From Desmonostoc muscorum FACHB-395 (GTDB lineage: Bacteria > Cyanobacteriota > Cyanobacteriia > Cyanobacteriales > Nostocaceae): 54,714 nucleotides of DNA. The notes below the pieces were generated by a model that saw only the letters and a program-made list of their open reading frames with translations, ran no database searches and had not been told where the DNA came from. The stretch spans positions 1 through 54,714 of the forward strand of contig NZ_JACJSF010000055.1 of the NCBI RefSeq assembly GCF_014698035.1, written 5' to 3'. Below are positions 24,701-33,164 of the stretch, piece after piece (within the stretch, counting starts at the first letter, position 1; each line of letters starts with the position of its first letter). A program made the translations under genes and the position numbers.

Positions 24701-27700
24701 CCAGTCCTCGCCTGTATAAAACCGGAGATTTGGCTCGTTATTTACCAGATGGCAATATAGAATATCTGGGACGTATCGACAATCAAGTAAAAATCCGTGG
24801 ATTCCGTGTCGAATTGGGAGAAATCGAGGCAGCACTAAGTCAACATAAAGATGTGCAAACATCTGTAGTCATCGTCCGCGAAGACATTCCTGGTGATAAG
24901 CGCCTAGTCTCGTACATCGTACTGCAATCAGAGCAGACAACCACAGTTAAAGAACTGCGTAGCTTCCTCAAAGAAAAGCTACCAGAATATATGGTACCAA
25001 GTGCGATCGCCATCTTAGAATCTTTACCCCTAACCTCCAACGGCAAAATAGACCGTCGCGCTTTACCAGCACCAGAGCCAAGTAGTGAATTATCAGATAA
25101 ATATGTAGCTCCACGCACGCCCCTAGAAGAAATCCTGGCACTTATTTGGCAAGAAGTCCTAAAAATAGAGCTTGTAGGCAGATATGATAACTTTTTTACC
25201 TTGGGAGGACACTCGCTATTAGCAACGCAACTCGTCTCTCGTATCCGTAGCAGCTTGAAAGTAGAACTGCCATTACGTTCGTTATTTGCTGCACCAACAA
25301 TTGCAGAGTTAGCACAATTAATTCAGCAATTACAGCAACAAGACTTAGAACTTGCCGCACCACCCATCTTAAGGCGGACAAACAATGCAGAACTACCATT
25401 GTCTTATGCTCAACAGCGTTTGTGGTTTTTAGACCAGTTCGAGCCGGACAGTCCCTTCTACAACATCCCAATTGGGTTGCGCTTTGTCGGAAGTGTGAAT
25501 ATTGCCGCTTTGGAACAAAGCTTCAAGGAAATTATTCATCGCCACGAAGCATTACGCACTAATTTTGTTTCCGTTGATGGAAAACCAACTCAAATCATTC
25601 AAATAGAACCAAATTGGTCACTGACAGTTGTTGAATTGCAGCATTTAGCCTTAACAGAACAAGAAAAAGCTGCACAGAAATTAGTCCAACAACAAGCAAT
25701 TGAGCCTTTTGACTTAGCTCATGATGCATTAATCAGAGCCACATTAGTGGTGTTGTCTCCTACAGAACAGTGGTTATCAGTGTCTATCCATCACGTTGTT
25801 AGTGATGGCTGGTCAATAGGTGTATTTATCGAGGAGTTACAAGCACTGTACAATGCTTATTCTCAAGGTCAACCGTCACCCTTATTACCACTGCCAATTC
25901 AGTACGCAGATTTCGCCTTATGGCAAAGACAATGGTTAGTCGGGGAACTACTCAACAGCCAATTGAGTTACTGGAAAGAACAATTGGCAAATGCACCCAC
26001 CTTCTTGCCACTACCCACAGACAGACCCAGACCTGCTGTGCAGACTTTCAATGGTGCATATCTTGAGTTTGCTCTATCTGTTGAGTTAACTCAACAACTA
26101 ACCAAACTGAGTCAACAGCAAGGGGTGACTTTGTTTATGACTTTGTTGGCAGCATATAATACCCTGCTTTATCGCTACACGGGACAAGAAGATATATTGG
26201 TGGGTTCGCCAATTGCTAACCGCGATCGCTCCGAAATAGAAGGGTTAATAGGCTTTTTTGTCAATACCTTAGTCATGCGGACAGAGATATCAGGCGATCG
26301 CAGTTTTAGCGAATTACTGACTCGCGTCCGTGACATGGCAATGGAGGCATACGCTCATCAGAACTTACCTTTTGAAATGCTGGTAGAAGCATTACAGGCA
26401 GAACGGAATCTTAGCCATACACCACTGTTTCAGGTAATGTTTGTCCTCCAAAATGCGCCCACTGCATCTGGATTAGACCTAACTGGGCTAAATGTCAGTC
26501 CATTACCAGTAAAACTGACAACTTCCAGGTTTGATTTAACCTTAATCATGCAGAACAGTCCTACTGGGCTGATAGGATTGTGGGAGTACAGCACTGACTT
26601 GTTTGATGCTAGTACTATCGATCGCATGACAAGTCATTTTGTCACCTTGCTTGAAGGCATTGTTGCTAATCCTCAACAGCAAATCTCACAATTGCCTCTG
26701 CTGAGTGAAGTTGAGCAACAAAAATTACTTTTTGAGTGGAACGATACTCAAGTTGATTATCCCCTTGATCAGTGCATTCATCAGTTGTTTGAGGAACAGG
26801 TAAAACTGACACCCAATGCAGTGGCAGTGGAGTTTAAAGAGCAACAACTTACTTACAACCAATTAAACGATCGCGCTAACCAGTTGGCGCACTACTTGCA
26901 GTCTTTGGGTGTAAAACCAGATACCTTAGTTGGTCTGTGTGTAGAACGTTCTTTGGAGATGGTCATTGGACTGTTGGGAATTCTCAAAGCAGGGGGAGCG
27001 TATGTACCACTTGATCCAGAGTATCCAACTGAGCGTTTGAGCTTTATTTTAGAGGATACTCAAGTTAAAGTCTTGCTCACCCAGCGATCGCTTCTTGACC
27101 GACTGCCCCCAAATCAAACACAGCTTGTTTGCCTAGATACTGACGCTGAATTAATTTCTCAGTGCAGCCAGGATAATCTCATCACTGGTGTACAAGCCAA
27201 TAACTTAGGTTACATAATTTACACTTCTGGTTCTACAGGTCAACCAAAGGGTATAGCCATGAATCAGCTTGCCCTTTGCAATATGATTTTGTGGCATCCA
27301 GACAATCTGAAAATTGCTCGTGGAGCAAAAACCCTACAATTTGCTTCGATTAACTTTGATGTCTCCTTCCAAGAAATCTTCACTACTTGGTGTTCTGGCG
27401 GTACATTGTTCTTAATAACTAAGGAATTACGCCACGATACCTCAAATTTGTTAAGAGTAATCCAAGAAAAAGCAATTCAAAGAATGTTTCTCCCCGTTGT
27501 GGGATTACAACAACTAGCAGAATTCGCTGTTGGTAGTGAGTTAGTAAATACTCATTTGCGGGAAATCATTACTGCTGGGGAACAGTTGCAGATTACTCCT
27601 GCCATTTCCAAGTGGCTGAGTCAGCTAAGTGACTGTACTCTGCACAATCATTACGGGCCATCCGAGAGCCATGTAGCCACCAGTTTTACTTTGCCTAATT

Positions 27701-30700
27701 TAGTAGACACTTGGCCGCTACTACCTCCAATTGGGCGACCCATTTCTAATACTCAAATCTACATCCTAGATAAATATTTACAGCCTGTACCCATTGGTGT
27801 ACCAGGGGAAGTGTACATTGCTGGTGTGCTTTTAGCCAGAGGCTACTTGAACCGCCCAGAGTTAACACAAGAAAAATTCATCCCAAATCCCTTCGGTGGA
27901 AGCAGGGGAACAGGGGAGCAGGGGAGCAGGGTAGCAGAGGAGCAGTCTTTCCCCTCTGCCCCCCATCCCCTCTGCCCCTCTGCCTCTTCTGAGCGCCTTT
28001 ACAAAACTGGGGATCTAGCACGTTATCTGCCAGATGGCAATATCGAATACTTGGGACGCATTGACAATCAGGTGAAAATTCGCGGTTTCCGCATTGAGTT
28101 GGGCGAAATTGAAGCTGTACTGAGCCAACATACTAATGTACAAGCTTCTTGTGCGGTTGTGCGAGAAGATACCCCAGGTGATAAACGCTTAGTCGCTTAC
28201 ATTGTGCCACAGCCAGAGCAGAGAGTCTCTGTAAACGTTGTGCGTAGCTTCCTGAAGGAGAAGTTACCAGAGTATATGCTGCCAAGTGCAATAGTTATCT
28301 TGGAAGCTTTACCAATTACATCCAACGGAAAATTAGACCGTCGCGTATTGCCTGCACCTGATTTACACAGTCAATTATCAGATCAGTATGTTGCTCCACG
28401 TAACCCAATTGAAGAAATTTTGTCACTAATTTGGGCGCAAGTGCTGAAAGTAGAGCTTGTGGGCATACATGATAACTTCTTTGAACTTGGAGGACATTCG
28501 CTACTAGCAACGCAACTGGTTTCCCGCATCCGCACCAACTTGAAAGTAGAACTGCCATTACGTGAGTTATTTGCTGCACCAACAATTGCTCAATTAGCGC
28601 CAATTATTCAAAGGTTACAGCAACAAGACTTAGAACTTATTGCCCCACCCATCTTAAAGCGGGCAGAGAATGCAGAACTCCCACTGTCTTATGCTCAACA
28701 GCGTTTGTGGTTTTTAGACAAGTTAAACCCGAACAGTGCCTCATACAACATCCCCATTGGTTTGCGCTTAGTCGGAACTGTTAATGTTGTTGCCTTAGAA
28801 CAAAGCTTAATTGAAATTATTCATCGCCACGAAGCATTACGTACTAACTTTGTTGCCGTTGATGGAAAGCTTTCACAAATTGTTCAAACTCAAACGAATT
28901 GGACAGTTGCAGTTGTTGACTTACAGCATTTACCCGTAACAGAACAAGAAATCGCTGCACAGCAATTACTTCAACAACAAGCAATTCAGCCTTTTGACTT
29001 AGCAAATGAAGCATTAATCAGAGCGACATTAATGATACTGTCCGAGACAGAACAGTGGTTATTAGTGTGTATGCACCACGTTGTCTCTGATGGCTGGTCA
29101 ATAGGTGTGTTTGTCCAGGAGTTACAAGCACTATACAATGCTTATTCTCAAGGTCAACCGTCACCTTTAACACCACTGCCGATTCAGTATGCAGATTTCG
29201 CCTTATGGCAAAGACAATGGTTGCAAGGAGAAGTACTGAAGAGCCAATTGAGTTACTGGGAACAACAATTGGCAAATGCACCCACGTTCTTGCCATTACC
29301 CACAGATAGACCTAGACCTGCTGTGCAGACTTTCAATGGCGCATATCTTGAGTTTGCCTTGTCTGGTGAACTAACTCAACGGTTGGTGCAGCTGAGTCAA
29401 AAGCAAGGGGTGACTTTGTTTATGACCTTGTTAGCGGCATATAATACCCTGCTTTATCGCTACACGGGACAATCAGATATTTTGGTGGGGACACCAATTG
29501 CTAACCGCGATCGCACCGAGATAGAAGGGTTAATTGGGTTTTTTGTCAATACTTTAGTGATGCGGACTGATTTATCTCTTAATCCTAGTTTTAACGAATT
29601 ACTCCCACGTATCCGAGAAATGGCACTGTCCGCCTACGCTCATCAAGATTTGCCCTTTGAAATGTTGGTGGAAACTCTGCAACCAGAAAGAGACATGAGT
29701 CATACACCACTATTTCAGGTGATGTTTGGTCTCCAGAACGCTCCCATGTCTGAAATAGAGTTGACTGGGTTAACTGTCAGTTCCTTGCCAATAGAAAGTT
29801 CCACGGCAAAGATTGATTTAACTTTATCAATGGAAAACACTAGTACTGGACTAGTGGGAGGGTGGGAATACAACACTGACTTGTTTGATAGCAGCACTAT
29901 CGAAAGGATGACGAGTCATTTTGTGACATTGCTAGAAGGTATTGTTGCTAATCCCAGCGATCGCATTTCTCAATTGCCAATGTTAACAGCATCTGAGCAA
30001 CAGCAATTATTAGTTGAGTGGAATGATACTCAGGTAGACTACGCCTTCGATAAATGTATTCATCAGTTGTTTGAAGAACAGGTGGAACGTACACCTGATG
30101 CCGTGGCGGTGGTATTTGAGAATCAACAACTGACTTACCACCAGTTGAATTGTCGTGCTAACCAGTTGGCGCATTACTTGCGCTCATTGGGTGTCAAACC
30201 AGATGCGCTGGTGGGTATTTGTGTAGAACGTTCTTTAGATATAGTGGTAGGACTATTGGGGATTTTCAAGGCTGGTGGAGCTTATGTAGCACTTGATCCA
30301 GACTATCCTCAAGAGCGCTTGCGCTTCATGTTAGAAGATGCTCAAGTTTCGGTACTGCTGACTCAACAACGACTTATTCACAGACTTCCTGAGCATCAAG
30401 CAAAACTTGTCTGCCTAGATGAAGCCTGGGAAGAAATTGCCCAAAACAATCAAGATAACCTCAGCAGTGGAGTCAAAGCTTCTCATCTAGCTTATGTGAT
30501 TTACACTTCAGGATCTACAGGTAGACCTAAAGGTGTCATGGTTGAGCATAGGGGACTATGCAACTTAACTCACGCTCACATTCAAACTTTTGGCTTAGAC
30601 TCTGATAGTCGCGTTCTCCAGTTTGCCTCCTTCAGTTTTGATGCTTCTATCTGGGAAGTTGTATTGGCTCTGGGGTCAGGTGCAACGCTGTACCTGGGAA

Positions 30701-33072
30701 CAAAAGACTCTCTATCGCCAGGGAAGCCATTAATTGAGCAATTACGCAATAATTGCATTACCAATATCACGCTACCACCATCGGCTTTAGCAGTTATGCC
30801 TATGGAGGAACTTCCGGCACTGCAAACAATAATTGTAGGTGGAGAAGCTTGTTCTGCTGAACTAATCAGACAATGGTCTGCTGGCAGAAACTTCTTCAAC
30901 GGTTACGGGCCAACAGAAGCTACTGTCTGTGCCACGATTGCAAAATGCACTGAAGATGACGAGAAAATATCTATTGGTAAGGCGGTCGCCAATACACAAG
31001 TCTACATTTTAGACGAAAATTTGCAACTAGTGCCTGTGGGTGTGCCAGGAGAATTGCACATCGGTGGTGCAGGATTAGCACGCGGTTATCTCAACCGACC
31101 AGAATTAACACAAGAAAAATTCATCCCTAACCCCTTTGCTGGAAGCAGGGGAGCAGGGGAGCAGGGGAGCAAGGGAGCAGAAATTCTTCCCAATTCCCAG
31201 TCCCCAGTCCCCAGTCCCCGACTTTACAAAACTGGTGACTTAGCCCGTTATTTACCAGATGGAAACATAGAATACCTGGGACGCATTGACAATCAAATAA
31301 AAATCCGAGGTTTCCGAATTGAGGTAGGGGAAATTGAGGCAATACTGAGTCAGCATCCAGGAGTTAGGGAAAATGTGGTAGTGGCGAGAGAAGATATCCC
31401 AGGAGAGAAACGCTTAGTAGTTTATTTTGTGCCGCAGTTGGAGCAAACACCAACTACCGATGACTTACGCATTTTCTTGAAAGAAAAATTACCACAGTAC
31501 ATGGTGCCTTCTGCTTTTGTCAGGTTAGAGTTTTTACCTTTAACTCCCAATGGCAAGGTAGACCGCAAAGCCTTACCTATTCCTGATTCCCATAATACCC
31601 AGTTGGCAGTGAGCTTTGTGGCACCACGCACCCCTGTAGAGAAGGTCTTGGCAGATATTTGGGCTAATGTACTGCATTTGGAACAGGTGGGTGTTTTAGA
31701 TAATTTCTTTGAGTTAGGAGGTCATTCACTCTCCACAATTCGAGTGATGTCTCAGGTAAATGAGACTTTCCAGATTAACTTACCGTTGCGCCACTTATTT
31801 GCTGCCCCAACTATCGCTGAACTAGCTCAAACCATTGAATCTACTTGTGAAACTGATTCTACTGTCAGTACCAATGAAATTACTCCCTTAAACTTACAGG
31901 CTGAAGTCGTCCTTGATGAGACAATCAAGCCTCTTAACCTAGTTTATCAACCTGTAAGTGAACCAAAGGCTATTCTGCTCACGGGTGCAACAGGCTTTAT
32001 TGGTGCTTTCTTGCTGGCGGAATTATTACAACAAACTCAAGCAGATATTTATTGTTTGGTGCGTGCTGCTAACTTGAGCGCAGGTAAACAACGCCTCCAA
32101 GAAACCCTGAAAGCTTATTTACTTTGGGAAGAATCTTTTAACTCGCGGATTATTCCAGTATTAGGAGATTTATTTCAACCGCTTCTGGGTCTTGGTGATG
32201 AGCAGTTTCACTTCATGGCGAGGAAAATTGACTTAATTTACCATAATGGCGCTTTGGTAAATCATGTTTATCCATACGCTTTGTTGAAAGCAGCAAATGT
32301 TGGTGGAACTGAGGAAGTCTTGAGATTAGCTAGTCAAATCAAAATCAAACCTGTGCATTTCATTTCTACTGTTAGCGTTTTCGCCTCAGATGAGTATTTC
32401 AAATTAGACGTTGTTCAAGAAAATGATCCTCTGGAACACAGTCAAGGACTTCTTGGAGGCTATACCCAAAGTAAATGGGTGGCAGAGAAGATTATCATGA
32501 TGGCACGCGATCGCGGTTTGCCTTGCAGTATCTACAGGCTTGGTAGAATAACATGGCACAGTCAAACCGGCGTTTGGAATTCAAATGATATGTTTTACAG
32601 ATTCATCAAAAGCTGCATTCAACTAAAAAGTGCGCCAGAGATGAACAGCACGGTAGAAATTACACCTGTAGACTATCTCACCAAAGCTTTAATCCACCTG
32701 TCACAGCAGCCAGAATCTTTGGGCAAAGCCTTTCATCTAATTAATTCCGATTCTGCTCCTTGGAGTCAATTTATTAACTGCATCCGCTCTTTGGGCTACC
32801 CACTGCAACAGCTTCCCTATGAGGATTGGCAAGCTGAACTACTTCGCAATACCCAAATTTCTGCTGATAACGCTTTGTATTCAGCTATATCGCTGGCTGA
32901 AGACAATACATCTTCAGAGTCCAATGCAACATCTAGCTTAAAATTTGATTGCCAAAATACCCTCAATGGACTTGCAGATACCGCCATTCGCTGGCCGAAA
33001 GTAGACGATAAATTACTCCAAGCTTTCTTTGCCAACTTTAGCAATTGGACTTTGGACAAAAAAAGTAATTGA
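18769..33072 (+). CDS. ncpB: Nonribosomal peptide synthetase NcpB (modules 4-7: Ile, Ser, MePro, Phe/Leu) with terminal reductase
   Basis: 4767 residues: C4-A4-T4 (S1052), C5-A5-T5 (S2149), C6-A6-T6 (S3244), C7-A7-T7 (S4320), reductase (about 4400-4767). Pocket residues read DAFFLGVTF (Ile), DVWHISLID (Ser), DVQFIAHVA (Pro-type, here 4-methylproline) and DAWTIGGVC (Phe-like; consistent with the Leu/Phe pair of nostocyclopeptides A1/A2). C4 (YPLSPMQEGM; H150-H151...D155-G156) is of the type that follows an epimerase and accepts the D-Gln chain. The reductase has T4405-G-A-T-G-F-I-G4412 and a short-chain-dehydrogenase triad (S/T 4533-4536, Y4565, K4569). It should release a peptide aldehyde by NAD(P)H reduction, which closes as an imine with the Tyr amine; no thioesterase is present. 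Its start overlaps the ncpA stop (ATGA), implying translational coupling. Confidence 0.95.
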   Translation: MKLELSKTNRQNIEDIYPLSPMQEGMLFESLYAPDSGVYFEQITCILTGNLDVKTFEQAWQQVVARHPVFRTAFLWESLSQPVQVVYRQVNVTVETYDWRELSTQEQQQQLESFLDSERQQGFQVSQAPLMRLHLIQLDGDTYQFVWCHHHLLLDGWSSPLVFQDLLEFYQAISQGKSLSNTGTVSYRNYIAWLQQQDRDLAKEFWRQKLQGFTTPTPLTVDKPLSMREKHSGYSEQQIDLTVPATAAVMSFVRQHQLTMSNLVQATWGLLLSRYSQETDVVFGATVSGRPPELVGVESIVGLFINTLPVRVQISEKTELLGLLKDLQAQQIESEQFSHSSLAEIQGLSDVPKGTPLFESIVVFENYPIDTSALQGDRNFSLSNFRWIEQTNYPLAVLVSPGEQLSLRVMYDASRFEDGTISRMLGHFVTMLEAMSDDKPLCVYATNPQQRISQLPMLTESEQQQLLVDWNDTQSNYPQDKSIHQLFEEQVELTPDAVAVVYENQHLTYRELNSRANQLAHYLKSLGVKADALVGICVERSLEMVVGLLGILKAGGAYVPLNPEYPQERLTFMLEDTQLSVILTQEKLVNKLGERLRRGFAERNASVICLDSNWDIINQQTQNNPTTSVTADNLAYVMYTSGSTGQPKGVSIIHRSVVRLVKETNYINISADDVIAQASNHAFDAATFEIWGALLNGARLVGVSKDLALSPKDFADFMRSQSISVLFLTTALFNQIAQEVPSAFNSLRHLLFGGEAVDPKWVKEVLNNGAPQRLLHVYGPTENTTFSSWYLVQDVPEGATTIPIGQPISNTQIYLLDSQLQPVGIGVPGELYIGGDGLAREYLNRTELTQEKFIQNPFGGSRGAGEQGSRGAGEQSFPSASSERLYKTGDKARYLSDGNIEYLGRIDDQVKIRGLRIELGEIEAVLSQHSDVQGACVIVREDTPGDKRLVAYIVTHQNCQPTMGEIRQFLKAKLPDYMIPSAIVILESFPLTPNGKVDRRALPKPDLDTALLEKYVAPRTPVEEMLALLWAQVLKVEQVGIYDNFFEIGGHSLLATQLVSRIRTSFKIELPLRELFAASTITELAPFIQQLQQQDLQLAAPPILRRAENANLPLSYAQQRLWFLDQFEPNSASYNIPFGLRLVGTLNVAALQQSLIEIIHRHEALRTNFIIVDGQAAQIIHNWREQGTGNREQENIPWTLSVVELKHLPLTEQKTAAQKLVQQQALLPFDLESEALIRATLLMLSNTEQWLVLCMHHVVSDGWSIGVFALELQALYNAYSQSQPSPLLPLTIQYADFALWQRQWLQGEVLNSQLSYWKQQLANAPTFLPLPTDRPRPAVQTFNGAYQEFTLSGELTQRLVQLSQKQGVTLFMTLLAAYNTLLYRYTGQEDILVGSPIANRDRTEIEGLIGFFVNTLVMRTEISGDRTFNELLPRIREMALSAYAHQDLPFEMLVEALQPERDLSHTPLFQVMFVLNNAPTSEVELTGLSVSELPIESAIAKFDLTLGMQNTNNGLVGWWEYNTDLFDSSTIKRMTGHFVTLLEAIVANPQERISQLPMLTASEQQQLLVEWNDTQVDYPQDKCIHHLFEEQVERTPDAVAVVFENQQLTYHELNCRANQLAHYLRSLGVSADVLVGICVERSLEMVVGLLGILKAGGAYLPLDPEYPQDRLSFMLEDAQVSVLLSQQQLVEKLPEHQARVVCLDTDWQIIPQSNQQNPIAGVQATNLAYVIYTSGSTGKPKGAINTHLGICNRLLWMQQAYQLTEIDCVLQKTPFSFDVSVWEFFWPLLTGARLVVAKPGGHKDSGYLVNLILEQQVTTLHFVPSMLQIFLEEQGLKDCSSLKQVICSGEALPKELQERFFACLGCQLHNLYGPTEAAIDVTFWECQPESNLKTVPIGRPISNTQIYILDQNLQPVPVGVPGELHIGGAGLAKGYLNRPELTQEKFIPNPFSGSRGAEEQRSRGVRERRRKIVQSPVASPRLYKTGDLARYLPDGNIEYLGRIDNQVKIRGFRVELGEIEAALSQHKDVQTSVVIVREDIPGDKRLVSYIVLQSEQTTTVKELRSFLKEKLPEYMVPSAIAILESLPLTSNGKIDRRALPAPEPSSELSDKYVAPRTPLEEILALIWQEVLKIELVGRYDNFFTLGGHSLLATQLVSRIRSSLKVELPLRSLFAAPTIAELAQLIQQLQQQDLELAAPPILRRTNNAELPLSYAQQRLWFLDQFEPDSPFYNIPIGLRFVGSVNIAALEQSFKEIIHRHEALRTNFVSVDGKPTQIIQIEPNWSLTVVELQHLALTEQEKAAQKLVQQQAIEPFDLAHDALIRATLVVLSPTEQWLSVSIHHVVSDGWSIGVFIEELQALYNAYSQGQPSPLLPLPIQYADFALWQRQWLVGELLNSQLSYWKEQLANAPTFLPLPTDRPRPAVQTFNGAYLEFALSVELTQQLTKLSQQQGVTLFMTLLAAYNTLLYRYTGQEDILVGSPIANRDRSEIEGLIGFFVNTLVMRTEISGDRSFSELLTRVRDMAMEAYAHQNLPFEMLVEALQAERNLSHTPLFQVMFVLQNAPTASGLDLTGLNVSPLPVKLTTSRFDLTLIMQNSPTGLIGLWEYSTDLFDASTIDRMTSHFVTLLEGIVANPQQQISQLPLLSEVEQQKLLFEWNDTQVDYPLDQCIHQLFEEQVKLTPNAVAVEFKEQQLTYNQLNDRANQLAHYLQSLGVKPDTLVGLCVERSLEMVIGLLGILKAGGAYVPLDPEYPTERLSFILEDTQVKVLLTQRSLLDRLPPNQTQLVCLDTDAELISQCSQDNLITGVQANNLGYIIYTSGSTGQPKGIAMNQLALCNMILWHPDNLKIARGAKTLQFASINFDVSFQEIFTTWCSGGTLFLITKELRHDTSNLLRVIQEKAIQRMFLPVVGLQQLAEFAVGSELVNTHLREIITAGEQLQITPAISKWLSQLSDCTLHNHYGPSESHVATSFTLPNLVDTWPLLPPIGRPISNTQIYILDKYLQPVPIGVPGEVYIAGVLLARGYLNRPELTQEKFIPNPFGGSRGTGEQGSRVAEEQSFPSAPHPLCPSASSERLYKTGDLARYLPDGNIEYLGRIDNQVKIRGFRIELGEIEAVLSQHTNVQASCAVVREDTPGDKRLVAYIVPQPEQRVSVNVVRSFLKEKLPEYMLPSAIVILEALPITSNGKLDRRVLPAPDLHSQLSDQYVAPRNPIEEILSLIWAQVLKVELVGIHDNFFELGGHSLLATQLVSRIRTNLKVELPLRELFAAPTIAQLAPIIQRLQQQDLELIAPPILKRAENAELPLSYAQQRLWFLDKLNPNSASYNIPIGLRLVGTVNVVALEQSLIEIIHRHEALRTNFVAVDGKLSQIVQTQTNWTVAVVDLQHLPVTEQEIAAQQLLQQQAIQPFDLANEALIRATLMILSETEQWLLVCMHHVVSDGWSIGVFVQELQALYNAYSQGQPSPLTPLPIQYADFALWQRQWLQGEVLKSQLSYWEQQLANAPTFLPLPTDRPRPAVQTFNGAYLEFALSGELTQRLVQLSQKQGVTLFMTLLAAYNTLLYRYTGQSDILVGTPIANRDRTEIEGLIGFFVNTLVMRTDLSLNPSFNELLPRIREMALSAYAHQDLPFEMLVETLQPERDMSHTPLFQVMFGLQNAPMSEIELTGLTVSSLPIESSTAKIDLTLSMENTSTGLVGGWEYNTDLFDSSTIERMTSHFVTLLEGIVANPSDRISQLPMLTASEQQQLLVEWNDTQVDYAFDKCIHQLFEEQVERTPDAVAVVFENQQLTYHQLNCRANQLAHYLRSLGVKPDALVGICVERSLDIVVGLLGIFKAGGAYVALDPDYPQERLRFMLEDAQVSVLLTQQRLIHRLPEHQAKLVCLDEAWEEIAQNNQDNLSSGVKASHLAYVIYTSGSTGRPKGVMVEHRGLCNLTHAHIQTFGLDSDSRVLQFASFSFDASIWEVVLALGSGATLYLGTKDSLSPGKPLIEQLRNNCITNITLPPSALAVMPMEELPALQTIIVGGEACSAELIRQWSAGRNFFNGYGPTEATVCATIAKCTEDDEKISIGKAVANTQVYILDENLQLVPVGVPGELHIGGAGLARGYLNRPELTQEKFIPNPFAGSRGAGEQGSKGAEILPNSQSPVPSPRLYKTGDLARYLPDGNIEYLGRIDNQIKIRGFRIEVGEIEAILSQHPGVRENVVVAREDIPGEKRLVVYFVPQLEQTPTTDDLRIFLKEKLPQYMVPSAFVRLEFLPLTPNGKVDRKALPIPDSHNTQLAVSFVAPRTPVEKVLADIWANVLHLEQVGVLDNFFELGGHSLSTIRVMSQVNETFQINLPLRHLFAAPTIAELAQTIESTCETDSTVSTNEITPLNLQAEVVLDETIKPLNLVYQPVSEPKAILLTGATGFIGAFLLAELLQQTQADIYCLVRAANLSAGKQRLQETLKAYLLWEESFNSRIIPVLGDLFQPLLGLGDEQFHFMARKIDLIYHNGALVNHVYPYALLKAANVGGTEEVLRLASQIKIKPVHFISTVSVFASDEYFKLDVVQENDPLEHSQGLLGGYTQSKWVAEKIIMMARDRGLPCSIYRLGRITWHSQTGVWNSNDMFYRFIKSCIQLKSAPEMNSTVEITPVDYLTKALIHLSQQPESLGKAFHLINSDSAPWSQFINCIRSLGYPLQQLPYEDWQAELLRNTQISADNALYSAISLAEDNTSSESNATSSLKFDCQNTLNGLADTAIRWPKVDDKLLQAFFANFSNWTLDKKSN
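20069..20104. repeat. Small dispersed repeat inserted in frame between C4 and A4 of ncpB
   Basis: Other modules read LLEAIVANPQQRISQ here; this one has about nine extra residues (SDDKPLCVY). The DNA (GCGATGTCTGACGACAAGCC then GCTTTGCGTCTACGC) matches the style of Nostoc dispersed repeats. Confidence 0.7.
20551..20585. repeat. Small dispersed repeat inserted in frame in A4 of ncpB
   Basis: A4 reads LVNKL-GERLRRGFAERNA-SVICLD where other A domains have LVEKL-PEHQA-RVVCLD, about eight extra residues. The DNA (GGCGAACGCCTCCGGCGCGG and the inverted GCCGAACGC) is GC-rich and palindromic, unlike its neighbours. Confidence 0.7.
21349..21393. repeat. Octamer repeat AGCAGGGG x5.6 in A4 of ncpB
   Basis: Five perfect AGCAGGGG copies plus AGCAG, then a CTCTGCC-type pyrimidine tail up to the RLYKTGD segment. 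This is the longest perfect array of the seven. Confidence 0.92.
22319..22348. repeat. Heptamer repeat GGGAACA in C5 of ncpB
   Basis: Four copies (the second is AGGAACA) at the same codon position as in C3 of ncpA, encoding REQGTGNREQ. Surrounding C3 and C5 sequence is also nearly identical. Confidence 0.9.
24628..24659. repeat. Octamer repeat AGCAGGGG/AGCAGAGG x4 in A5 of ncpB
   Basis: One AGCAGGGG and three AGCAGAGG units, followed by a diverged purine-rich stretch encoding VRERRRK before RLYKTGD. Confidence 0.88.
27901..27945. repeat. Octamer repeat (diverged) in A6 of ncpB
   Basis: Five octamers (AGCAGGGG, AACAGGGG, AGCAGGGG, AGCAGGGT, AGCAGAGG) plus AGCAG, then a CCCCTCTGCC-type tail at 27949-27990 resembling that of A4 but longer. 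Confidence 0.88.
31144..31180. repeat. Octamer repeat AGCAGGGG x4 in A7 of ncpB
   Basis: Three perfect copies, one AGCAAGGG and a partial copy, followed at 31187-31220 by a CCCAGTCCCC tail like that of A2. Confidence 0.88.
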
Positions 33073-33164
33073 GGTTTTTTGCATAAATGTGGCTTTGAAC
33101 ATAAGCCTGTTAGAGTCGATAGCGGTATTGGGGTAAGCTTTGAGCGTCACTGCTCTCCCCTTCC

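Noticed and set aside
10154..31180. Regularly spaced identical arrays suggesting CRISPR-like organisation
   Set aside because: Units are 8 bp without spacers and lie inside coding sequence; no cas genes.
9700..31631. Many 60-110 codon frames antisense or out of frame inside ncpA and ncpB
   Set aside because: They recur at equivalent places in each module, which shows they are shadows of the repeated NRPS code and not separate genes.
31970..33072. Thioesterase at the end of ncpB
   Set aside because: The domain has a GATGFIG cofactor motif and a Tyr-x-x-x-Lys pair, so it is a reductase; no GxSxG thioesterase is present.
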